DNA of 22,323 nt from assembly GCA_020343555.1 (NCBI GenBank), contig CP070800.1:1748399-1770721 (forward strand), in the 5' to 3' direction. Under the pieces are notes generated by a model. That model saw nothing but the letters and a program-made list of their open reading frames with translations. It did no database searches and had not been told where the DNA came from. How positions within the stretch are numbered: the first letter of the stretch is position 1; the number at the start of each line of letters is the position of its first letter. Shown piece by piece: positions 8,617-16,194 of the stretch. Source of the stretch: Dehalococcoidales bacterium. Lineage in GTDB: Bacteria; Chloroflexota; Dehalococcoidia; Dehalococcoidales; UBA2162. Made by a program: the position numbers and the translations under genes.

Positions 8617-11187
8617 ATGATCCCCGTGAAGCTGTCCCTGCGGAATTTCATGCCCTATCGTGATAGTGTACCGCCGTTGTATTTCAACGATATACATACT
8701 GCCAGCATATGGGGAGATAACGGTAACGGGAAGTCTTCCTTGATCGATGCGATAACCTGGGCATTGTGGGGTAAGACCAGGGCGAAAAGTGACGATGATA
8801 TCATCCACCTCGGACAGGATGAGACCGAAGTGGAGTTTGATTTTACTGTCGGTGATAATTTTTATCGTGTTATCAGGAAACATGCCAAGCCCAAAAGAAG
8901 ACGGGCGTCGGGGCAGTCCCTGCTCGATTTCCAGGTTTCATCCGGTAATGGTTTCAGGTCCATATCCGGGAATACCATAACGCAAACTCAACAGGAAATA
9001 ATAGATGTACTCCATATGGATTATTCCACCTTTATCAACAGCGCCTATCTTCGACAAGGCCATGCCGACGAGTTTACCCAGCAGCAACCTGTGAAGCGTA
9101 AGGAAGTACTATCCAGCATCCTGGGATTATCCCGCTATGACAAACTTGAAGACCAGGCAAAGGAACTTGCCCGAAATCAGGAAATGCAGAGAACTTTAGC
9201 GGAAAATGCCATCCGTGACATAGGCGAGGAACTGGCTCATAAACCTGAATACGAAGCAGAACTTGAAAAAGAACAGGCTGAACTGTCAGCAATAGATAAA
9301 ACTGTTCTTGAAAAGGAAAAGTCTCTCAGTGAATTGCGACAGAGGAAGGAACTGCTGGAAAACAAGAAACAGCAGGCAGACCGGATAGACAGGCATATGG
9401 CAGAAAGCGCCAGGACGAAAGAATTGCTGGAAAACCAGATGAAACAATTCAATACTCGCATACAGGAGTATGAAGGGCTTATCGCCCGTCGTGGTGCGTT
9501 AGAAGAAGGATATGGACAGTATACTGACGTGAAAAAACAAAACGAGGACCTGGACAGGAAACTAAGACTTGTTACAGCGTTGAACGAAAGGAAGTATAAA
9601 CTTGAGATGTCAGTAGTCCGATCCAGCCAGGCATTGCTGAACGACCATTCTCTTGCTGAAAATAACGTAGCGAAACTGGGTGAAGAGTATCGAAAGTTAC
9701 CCGAATTGAGAAATGAACTGGTACAGGCGCAGAATGAGTTGAAAAAACTTGCTGGCGATGAAGAAGAGATGCAGAAAAAATCCGGGTCAGTTAAGAAGTT
9801 ACAGACTGAGATATATGATCTTCAATCGTCAAAGACACGACTCGACCAGGAAATTGCCGAGATTACGGAAAAACTCGACCTGCTCTCCTCGCAGACGGGG
9901 GTTAAGTGTCCTCTGTGTGAAAGAGACCTTGGGGAAGAACACCGGGAACTGATAGAAAAAAAATATGTTCAGGAAAAACAGGATAAGTCACAGATAAGCT
10001 TGGAAATGGTTGAAGGAATCAGCTTGAAAACATCTGAATTTAAAATTTCAGAGGATGAGATTTCTCGATTAACCCTAATACTCGAACAGGCCAGGACAGC
10101 TGCACAGAGTAAAATAAATCTCCTGCATCGAGATATACAGGAAACTGAAAAAACGGGTTCTCAACTTGAAGAAGAACGAAACAGGCTGGCAGAGATCGAA
10201 GAGCGTATATCTGCCAAGGAATATGCCGTCGAAGACCAGGAATCTCTCAAAAAAGTGGAAGAGGAACTAGCCGGACTCGACTATGATCCGGAAAAACATG
10301 AACAGGTGAGGAAGACGGTCAACGACCTGGTTCAATATGAAGAGCTGAAAAGAAAACTCGATGAAGCCCTGAATAATATCGACTCAGAAAAGGATTCTTC
10401 TGCGAAGGCTGAAGCGACCATAATCGATCTTACCCGTAGCATTGAAGAAGACATGAACGGTAAAGACGAATTAGCTGAAGAACTGGAATTGCTTCCCGGA
10501 CTTAACAATGAACAGGTCGCAGCTGAGAATGAGTACCGTGATTTGAGTTTGAAACAAAAGCAGGTGCAGGAATCTATTGGACGCATAAAGGGCATACTCC
10601 AGAGAAGCGCCCAACTGGAGGAGAGGGCAAAGGATAAGGAAAAGGAACTGGACCAGGCGTTGACAGAAGAACAGATATATCGTGATCTTGCCCGGGCATT
10701 CGGCAAGCGGGGAATCCAGGCTTGGCTGATAGAGATAGCGTTACCGGAAATCGAAGTAGAGACGAATAAACTACTCGGACGGATGACGGATAACAGGATG
10801 AGTGTGAAGATAGAGACGCAGCGTGAAACCAAGAAAGGCGATACCGTTGAAACACTTGACATAAAAATAGCAGATGAACTTGGAACCCGTAATTACGAGA
10901 TGTTCAGCGGTGGCGAAGCATTCCGAATCGATTTTGCTATACGCATCGCTCTTTCGAAACTACTCGCCCGACGTGCCGGAGCACCCCTGCCTACACTGAT
11001 CATCGACGAGGGATTCGGCACCCAGGACAGCAACGGCCTGGAAAAGTTAAAAGAAGCTATTATCTCCATCCAGGACGACTTTGAGAAGATACTCGTTGTC
11101 ACCCACATTGAAGAGCTCAGAGACGCTTTTCCGACTCGTATCGATATTGTGAAAACGGCAGAAGGATCTACCATTCAGGTAAACTAA
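8617..11187 (+). CDS. sbcC: Rad50/SbcC-like DNA repair ATPase
   Basis: Rad50/SbcC is the ABC-type ATPase of the Mre11-Rad50 (SbcCD) nuclease, which opens and trims broken or hairpin DNA ends. The 856-residue protein has the full family layout. Walker A is GDNGNGKS at 33-40, and a Q-loop region is near INSAYLRQG. A long coiled coil is interrupted by the zinc hook Cys431-Pro-Leu-Cys434. The signature FSGGEAF is at about 763-769, Walker B LIIDEGFG has Asp797-Glu798, and a switch histidine lies in VVTHIEEL. The length matches archaeal Rad50 (about 880) better than E. coli SbcC (1048). The ATG at 8617 gives the standard N-terminus (MIPVKLSLRNFMPYRD). The nuclease partner Mre11/SbcD, usually the adjacent gene, is not within this window, so it must be encoded elsewhere or be absent. 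Confidence 0.95.
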   Translation: MIPVKLSLRNFMPYRDSVPPLYFNDIHTASIWGDNGNGKSSLIDAITWALWGKTRAKSDDDIIHLGQDETEVEFDFTVGDNFYRVIRKHAKPKRRRASGQSLLDFQVSSGNGFRSISGNTITQTQQEIIDVLHMDYSTFINSAYLRQGHADEFTQQQPVKRKEVLSSILGLSRYDKLEDQAKELARNQEMQRTLAENAIRDIGEELAHKPEYEAELEKEQAELSAIDKTVLEKEKSLSELRQRKELLENKKQQADRIDRHMAESARTKELLENQMKQFNTRIQEYEGLIARRGALEEGYGQYTDVKKQNEDLDRKLRLVTALNERKYKLEMSVVRSSQALLNDHSLAENNVAKLGEEYRKLPELRNELVQAQNELKKLAGDEEEMQKKSGSVKKLQTEIYDLQSSKTRLDQEIAEITEKLDLLSSQTGVKCPLCERDLGEEHRELIEKKYVQEKQDKSQISLEMVEGISLKTSEFKISEDEISRLTLILEQARTAAQSKINLLHRDIQETEKTGSQLEEERNRLAEIEERISAKEYAVEDQESLKKVEEELAGLDYDPEKHEQVRKTVNDLVQYEELKRKLDEALNNIDSEKDSSAKAEATIIDLTRSIEEDMNGKDELAEELELLPGLNNEQVAAENEYRDLSLKQKQVQESIGRIKGILQRSAQLEERAKDKEKELDQALTEEQIYRDLARAFGKRGIQAWLIEIALPEIEVETNKLLGRMTDNRMSVKIETQRETKKGDTVETLDIKIADELGTRNYEMFSGGEAFRIDFAIRIALSKLLARRAGAPLPTLIIDEGFGTQDSNGLEKLKEAIISIQDDFEKILVVTHIEELRDAFPTRIDIVKTAEGSTIQVN

Positions 11188-11234
11188 CCAAACCGATATT
11201 CTTTCTGTTGCTCGATTTAGTGTTATGGGATATA

Positions 11235-11263
11235 TTGTATTTCCACTAAAAGATATATATTAT
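11235..11263 (+). promoter_or_regulatory. Candidate promoter of the coiled-coil gene
   Basis: TTGTAT (11235-11240) is followed after 17 nt by TATTAT (11258-11263). It lies in the 147-nt gap after rad50, which is AT-rich and has no terminator hairpin that I could find. The -35 is weak (3/6). The 5' leader would be about 65 nt and contains no recognised RNA element. Confidence 0.3.
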
Positions 11264-11334
11264 AGGCAAAACGATAACTTCCTGTTAAAAACTGTGAATA
11301 ATATAAGAGATTTTACAAGGATGAAGGTGGAATT

Positions 11335-12363
11335 ATGGCTAACGAAGAGAACATGGAAGAAACACAGATAATACCGTTCGAGGAAATGGATCTTGAGGAT
11401 TTCCAGCTGGCGAACCAGCTTTATACTAATGCAGGGCTGGATCCGGTAGTAGACGCCGGTCTGAAAGATTATGACGAACGTATAGAGCAGGAAAACAAAT
11501 TAATTACAAAGGTTCTTGGACCACGGGCGAGCGATATAAGGGGATATGGCGAAGCAGTTGCTAGAAGAGTTGCGTTCGCGGTCTATTCGCTCCTTAACCG
11601 GCAGTATGGAGGAAAGGTCGGTGATCTGAGGTCACATATTATGGCTCTCCAGGATGAACGCGACCGGGCGAACAACCGGTATGACGACCTTATGGGTAGA
11701 GTGGTAGGAATACTCGGAGAAGAATACAAAGAACTGAGAAGCGATTCAAAAATGTTTATTGAGAAACTCACTACTACATTAGGAGAGGATCTCAAGGAAT
11801 CGAAAATCGATTATGAATCGCTTGCTGAAAAACTGGCTGATATAGACGGCTTGAGGAATCAGATACTTTCCTTGACGAAAGAGAACGAAGAGCAAAAAAA
11901 GACGTTCGAATCACGACTGGAAGAACAGAATAAGAGTTATGAACGGCAACTTGAAAAGCAGGAAAACAAGTACGAGACAAGAGCAGAAAAACAAAGCGAA
12001 AAGCATGAAAAAGAGACAACAGAACTGAAAACTCAGATTACCGAACTCCAGTCTGACGTTAAAGTACTGGAAGAGAAAAACCAGGTATTAACTACCGAAC
12101 TCACCGGGTTGAAGGAAGATTACGCTAGACTCCAGGCTGCCGTTGAAAAACTTCGTGAAGCCACCTCACTCGAGGAATTAGGCGAAAAGTTAGGTGCGGA
12201 GTTACATGACTTTCTACTCCAGGATTCCAAGGTGCCTGATATGGTCATTGATGGTGTTGGGAAATTTATCGATTTTAAAAAATACCTGGGAATTGCAGCA
12301 GTAAGGGGTGCGGAAACTGCATTGACTAACATAGAAAAAAATCTACATGAAGCTATGAAATAA
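11335..12363 (+). CDS. Uncharacterised coiled-coil protein
   Basis: I do not recognise a family for this 342-residue protein. It has no signal peptide or membrane segment, so it is expected to be cytoplasmic. The first ~30 residues are acidic. Residues about 30-100 contain a mixed helical segment with YGEAVARRVAFAVYSLLNRQ. From about 100 to 280 it is almost continuous, highly charged coiled coil rich in Glu, Lys and Gln, with three exact 11-residue periods at 191-223. The last ~60 residues (from SLEELGEKLGAELHDFLLQD) look like a small globular helical cap. AAGGTGG ends 4 nt before the ATG and composition resembles the neighbours. It follows rad50 on the same strand but has its own candidate promoter. 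It may be a structural or scaffold protein, or a partner of the SMC-like Rad50; neither role is shown. Confidence 0.85.
   Translation: MANEENMEETQIIPFEEMDLEDFQLANQLYTNAGLDPVVDAGLKDYDERIEQENKLITKVLGPRASDIRGYGEAVARRVAFAVYSLLNRQYGGKVGDLRSHIMALQDERDRANNRYDDLMGRVVGILGEEYKELRSDSKMFIEKLTTTLGEDLKESKIDYESLAEKLADIDGLRNQILSLTKENEEQKKTFESRLEEQNKSYERQLEKQENKYETRAEKQSEKHEKETTELKTQITELQSDVKVLEEKNQVLTTELTGLKEDYARLQAAVEKLREATSLEELGEKLGAELHDFLLQDSKVPDMVIDGVGKFIDFKKYLGIAAVRGAETALTNIEKNLHEAMK
11905..12003 (+). repeat. Three 33-bp/11-residue (hendecad) repeats in the coiled-coil gene
   Basis: Residues 191-223 read FESRLEEQNKS, YERQLEKQENK and YETRAEKQSEK, three units with aromatic-Glu at the first two positions. 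A fourth, weaker unit starts at His224. An 11-residue period indicates a right-handed or nearly straight coiled coil instead of the usual seven-residue left-handed form. Confidence 0.7.
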
Positions 12364-12438
12364 TAGTTGTCCGTTTCCCCCTAACATATTTCTCATTTAC
12401 CAGTACATTTCTATTCAAAATCAGTCACAGAGGATTTC

Positions 12439-13152
12439 ATGACCGATTCTTTTTTATCCCAGCTTGACCGTCCGGAACTTGAGAATATTGACGAGGATAC
12501 CGGACCGGTAGACACGCTTAATCTGGTTAGTTTTTCGAATGCAGTACGTTACCGGTGGTATGGATTTCTGCTGTCTCCGTTGATACTGCTGGGTGGCGGC
12601 AGACCGTTATTTGACGGTGAGTATTTGAGATCTCTGGTAGGCGAAAAAACCTTCGATGAACTGATTATCATACGGTATCCGAGTTTACGGACGTTCGTCC
12701 GTATAGTAACCGGCAGGTTATATTCTCTATTAAACCGGCTTAGGGCGAAAGGCGTTCATTACTTCGAATTTTCTTTTACCAGTCCTCTCAGAGAGAGCAG
12801 CGAGCTCCGGAACAAGGGACACCGGCTGGTTATTCTGTTCAATTACCAGGAAGGGACATTCGGTAATGTTCTCGATAAAATCACCAATATACTCGGGAAA
12901 TATCCTGTCATCCAGCTTTACGCTTCAAAGAAGATCGGTGTTATACCTTTTCAAGGGATGACCGTGTTTTCTGATCCGAATCCCAGCCAATATGAAGGCA
13001 CAGTTATATTTTCAATACTCGAAGATAAACCTGAAGGATTTACATTGGAAGAAGAGGTAATCACCGATTTGAAAGCAGTAACCACGAACCTTTCTGTGGA
13101 TATATATCGTTCACTCAGTATGTGGGAATCCATACCATGGTCGAAATATTGA
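12439..13152 (+). CDS. Hypothetical protein, possible doubled DUF1330/dimeric alpha-beta-barrel fold
   Basis: The 237-residue protein has no signal peptide. Residues about 24-115 resemble DUF1330-type ferredoxin-like barrel proteins: a first strand (DTLNLVSFSNAVRY), a GGGRPLFDG turn, then FDELIIIRYPSLRTFVRIVT, in which a strand is followed by the helix that usually reads YPS-x-x-x-F. Residues about 128-237 may be a second copy of the same fold, with HRLVILFNYQEGTFGNVLDK and YEGTVIFSILEDKP. Members of this superfamily include small oxygenases and many proteins without known activity, so no function is assigned. A GAGGA ribosome site ends 4 nt before the ATG. It is 75 nt after the coiled-coil gene and converges on the HD-domain gene with 7 nt between stops. 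The fold match is by eye. Confidence 0.75.
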   Translation: MTDSFLSQLDRPELENIDEDTGPVDTLNLVSFSNAVRYRWYGFLLSPLILLGGGRPLFDGEYLRSLVGEKTFDELIIIRYPSLRTFVRIVTGRLYSLLNRLRAKGVHYFEFSFTSPLRESSELRNKGHRLVILFNYQEGTFGNVLDKITNILGKYPVIQLYASKKIGVIPFQGMTVFSDPNPSQYEGTVIFSILEDKPEGFTLEEEVITDLKAVTTNLSVDIYRSLSMWESIPWSKY

Positions 13153-13159
13153 GAAATTT

Positions 13160-13711
13160 TTACAACCCCAACTCATCGGCTGCTTCCTGCATCGCTTTCA
13201 GACCGATTTCGATGAACTCATCCAGTTCGAGTCCTATCTCACTGCAGCAGGCTATTCCTTCACGACTGGCACCGGCGGCGAAACTCTTCTCCTTGAACCT
13301 TTTCCGCACGGATTTGGCTTGCACGCCAGCCAGCTTTTTATCCGGTCTCACCAACGCAGCAGCAGTTATCAGTCCGGTCAGCGGGTCGGCACAAAACAGG
13401 GCTTTGTCCATCATTGTTTCCCGGGGTACGCCAAGCGCTTCATTATGAGCCAGGATAGCCTGCGAAATTTCGTAATTCACACCCATTTCCCTGACAAGAT
13501 CGCAGCCAAGCATACCGTGACAGTTCATATCACCTTCGGTAAGTTCGACATCTATATCGTGAAGCAATCCGGCAAGAGCCCAGTCGTTTTCGTTTTCACC
13601 AAAGTGTTTTGCCAGTGCTTTCATGATAGCCTCGGTAGCTATCATGTGCTTGATAAGGTTCTCGTTTTCTACGTTGTTTCTAATGGCTTCGAGTGCATCT
13701 TCACGAGTCAT
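13160..13711 (-). CDS. HD-domain metal-dependent phosphohydrolase
   Basis: The 183-residue protein is an HD/HDIG-type hydrolase, a family acting on nucleotides, cyclic nucleotides or other phosphate esters with bound metal. The metal-binding pattern is visible as His22, His51-Asp52 (in AGLLHDID), His65 (NCHGMLGC), His89 (LAHNEALG) and Asp109 (CADPLTG). The C-terminal ~60 residues (SVRKRFKEKSFAAGASREGI onward) form helices common in small stand-alone HD proteins of anaerobes. The substrate is unknown. The ATG overlaps the TGA of the upstream MFS gene as ATGA, with a strong GGAGGTGA ribosome site just before it, so translation is coupled. It is the last gene of the uvrA-led operon. Confidence 0.88.
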   Translation of the reverse strand: MTREDALEAIRNNVENENLIKHMIATEAIMKALAKHFGENENDWALAGLLHDIDVELTEGDMNCHGMLGCDLVREMGVNYEISQAILAHNEALGVPRETMMDKALFCADPLTGLITAAALVRPDKKLAGVQAKSVRKRFKEKSFAAGASREGIACCSEIGLELDEFIEIGLKAMQEAADELGL

Positions 13712-14943
13712 GATTCACCTCCGTTGGGAACGGGCTTCAGGAACAGAGACAATATTATACCTATAACGGCAAATATAACACAAACGATAAATGCGGCGGT
13801 GTAACTGGCGGATGCGTCATAAATGGCTCCGGCCATAACCGGACCGACCGCTGCGCCAAAGGTTATTACAGAAACAATTACCCCGAGGATTACGCCGTGG
13901 GAACGCATTCCGAAAAGGTCGGCGACGATTGGGGACTGTGATGCAACCATTCCGCCATAACCGAATCCAAATATGGCGCCAAAAATATAAAACATCCACA
14001 TTTCTCTGGCGATAAACAGCCATAATACGGCAATTGCCATCAATACAAAGCTACCGATAACAATGGACCTGTTTCCGATCCGGTCGGCAAGACTTCCAAG
14101 AAGTATCCTGGCACAGACACTAACACCGCCGATAGCGATGAATATACTGGCTGCGGTACTATCGGATATTCCCGTACCGGTAATGTGCATAACTATATGA
14201 ACCATGATGGCTTGGAGTACAAGTCCGAAACCGAGATAGGCGATAGTGATAAGCCAGAATGGTCTTGTTTTCACTGCTTTTTGGAGTGAAAAACCTTGCT
14301 GCTGAGTATCGATGCTGCCGGAGGTATCTAAATTAGAAATAATCTGCTCAGGTGCGCGTTTGAGGAATTGCGCAGCTGACATAATAATAACCAGAACCGC
14401 AACACCGATCACAATGTATGATGTTTTCCAGCCGTAACTGTCTATAAGCCATCTCGCCAACGGAGGAAAAATCATCGTGCCGAGACCGACCCCGGCGACC
14501 GATATTCCTACCATTAATCCGCGTTTGCTGTTTCCGGTAAACCATCTCGTAACCGTGGAAGTCAGCGGTACGTAACCTCCACTCATACCCACGGCGATTA
14601 TTACTCCGTAAAAGAGATAAATATGCCAGATCTCGCCGGTAAGTGCCATCAGCATATAACCTGCACCCATTATGAGACCGCAAAGTGACATAACTATACG
14701 AGGACCTAATATGTCGTTCATTTTCCCGGTAAAGATATAGAGTACACCATGCAGTATCATGTACAAAGAAAAAGCCCCGGCGGTTGCCGCTCGTGTCCAG
14801 CCGAATTCTGTAGATAGCGGTTCGAAAAAAACACTGAAGGTATAGAGAGTTCCTCCCAGTACCATATTGATGAAAAGACCGAGTGCTACTATAACGTAGC
14901 CGTAGAAAAATTCCCTTTTACCCGTTTTAACCTGGCTGGTCAT
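13708..14943 (-). CDS. MFS transporter B, OFA-like (monocarboxylate/oxalate-formate type)
   Basis: A 411-residue major facilitator with about 12 membrane helices. Residues 9-20 begin with REFFYGYVIVALGLF, the FYGY opening typical of OFA/monocarboxylate-type carriers. The MFS loop motif appears twice, as GKMNDILGPR after helix 2 and GSLADRIGNR after helix 8, and a soluble middle loop lies between helices 6 and 7 near residues 195-225. Likely substrates are small organic anions by family, but that is not shown here. The start ATG at 14943 lies 17 nt inside the end of MFS carrier A, with AAAGGG as ribosome site, so the two are translated together. The protein is clearly a paralogue of carrier A, with long matching blocks such as GAGYMLM. 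It overlaps the HD gene by 4 nt at its 3' end. Confidence 0.93.
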   Translation of the reverse strand: MTSQVKTGKREFFYGYVIVALGLFINMVLGGTLYTFSVFFEPLSTEFGWTRAATAGAFSLYMILHGVLYIFTGKMNDILGPRIVMSLCGLIMGAGYMLMALTGEIWHIYLFYGVIIAVGMSGGYVPLTSTVTRWFTGNSKRGLMVGISVAGVGLGTMIFPPLARWLIDSYGWKTSYIVIGVAVLVIIMSAAQFLKRAPEQIISNLDTSGSIDTQQQGFSLQKAVKTRPFWLITIAYLGFGLVLQAIMVHIVMHITGTGISDSTAASIFIAIGGVSVCARILLGSLADRIGNRSIVIGSFVLMAIAVLWLFIAREMWMFYIFGAIFGFGYGGMVASQSPIVADLFGMRSHGVILGVIVSVITFGAAVGPVMAGAIYDASASYTAAFIVCVIFAVIGIILSLFLKPVPNGGES

Positions 14944-16192
14944 TAGCAGTCCCTTTATTTATTGGTTTTATCAGAAGCATATTCACAAGTCCCAAAATGA
15001 CAAGTCCTAGCAGTATTATAAATGCAATCGTATAGCTTCCGGTAATATCGAAAATATAGCCTGACAGTGTCATTCCGATACTGCCGCCCAGTGTACCGGA
15101 GAAGATAACGATACCGAGAAGGGAACCTTGCGACCTGGTACCGAACAGTCCGGCGATAAGCGGAGATATAAGAGTGAAGAAGCCGCCGTGACTGAAACCG
15201 TATACGGCTGCGAACAGGTACAGCATCCACAACTCTTTTGCGACCTGGAGCCAGGACATTCCCACTATAGCTATTATAAGACAAATTACCATTGTCCGTT
15301 TGTGCCCGAGTTTGTCTCCGAGAAAACCCATTATGATCCTGCCACCCATGCTTACGGCGCCGTAGGTCGATATCAGGCTGGCAGCAGTTGTTTTAGGAAT
15401 ATCGAGACCCTCTGCGTACGGAACGATATGCGTCAGGTTGGTCATTCCGCAGTAAACAACTGCCGCATAAAAAGCACAAACCATCCAGAGTTGTCTTGTT
15501 TTTAACGCTTCCAGGAGTGAAAGACCTTCTTCGCTTAGAGAAATGTTCGTATCCTGCGTTTTTTCGTCACCATCCGGCAGAAGTCCTTTTTCACGAGGAT
15601 CTCGTCGCACAAGTTGTGAAAGCGGCACTACCACTACCACTACGGTAATACCGAGTATAAGGTAGGATGTACTCCATCCATATGCTTCTATCAGTAGGCT
15701 GGAAACAAAAGGCACGGTCATCATTCCCAGGCCGGTACCAACCTTCATAATACCGGTCATGGTACCGCGTTTTCTGACAAACCACCTGACCACGGTCGCC
15801 AGTGGTACTATATCGGCGGCGCTGAGGCCGATTCCTGCCAGAGAAAGGAAAAAATAGATCTGCCATATCGCGTTTACCTGTGACATCAGCATGTAACCGG
15901 CTCCGAAAAGAATCCCGGATAAGGTTAATATCAGCTTTGGGCCAAATCTGTCGGACAGCATACCGAGGAGTATGGCTGAGGCCCCCATTATGATGAAAGC
16001 GACCGAATTAGCACCGGAGAGCACAGCTCTTGTGCAGTTGAACTCGGTTTCAAGGGGGGTAAAAAAGACCCCGAAGCTGTTGAAAGCTCCGTGCATTACC
16101 ACCATTATTAGGAAACAGGAAGCGACGACTACATATCCATAGAACAGCCTGGATTTTTTTACAACTCGTGAGGTAAAATCAGTTTCAGACAC
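14927..16192 (-). CDS. MFS transporter A, OFA-like (monocarboxylate/oxalate-formate type)
   Basis: A 421-residue major facilitator with about 12 membrane helices. It opens with RLFYGYVVVASCFLI after a short cytoplasmic tail, has the loop motifs GMLSDRFGPK and GFLGDKLGHK in its two halves, and a charged middle loop near residues 200-225 (KGLLPDGDEKTQ). The start is GTG at 16192, 2 nt after the uvrA stop. The ribosome site is poor and the next in-frame Met lies inside helix 1, so translation probably relies on ribosomes finishing uvrA. The neighbouring carrier B is a paralogue, and the pair looks like a tandem duplication that diverged. Two such carriers might form a heterodimer or move different substrates. 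The link to uvrA may be only shared transcription. Confidence 0.93.
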   Translation of the reverse strand: MSETDFTSRVVKKSRLFYGYVVVASCFLIMVVMHGAFNSFGVFFTPLETEFNCTRAVLSGANSVAFIIMGASAILLGMLSDRFGPKLILTLSGILFGAGYMLMSQVNAIWQIYFFLSLAGIGLSAADIVPLATVVRWFVRKRGTMTGIMKVGTGLGMMTVPFVSSLLIEAYGWSTSYLILGITVVVVVVPLSQLVRRDPREKGLLPDGDEKTQDTNISLSEEGLSLLEALKTRQLWMVCAFYAAVVYCGMTNLTHIVPYAEGLDIPKTTAASLISTYGAVSMGGRIIMGFLGDKLGHKRTMVICLIIAIVGMSWLQVAKELWMLYLFAAVYGFSHGGFFTLISPLIAGLFGTRSQGSLLGIVIFSGTLGGSIGMTLSGYIFDITGSYTIAFIILLGLVILGLVNMLLIKPINKGTANDQPG

Positions 16193-16194
16193 GG

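Noticed and set aside
10332..10862. Reverse-strand open frame of 176 codons opposite rad50, very rich in Ser
   Set aside because: It is the complement of a Glu/Lys-rich coiled-coil region, which gives Ser/Phe-rich shadow frames; no domain or start signal supports it.
13319..13804. Forward open frame of 161 codons opposite the HD-domain gene
   Set aside because: It crosses two real reverse-strand genes that have family motifs and strong start signals; its own sequence matches nothing I know.
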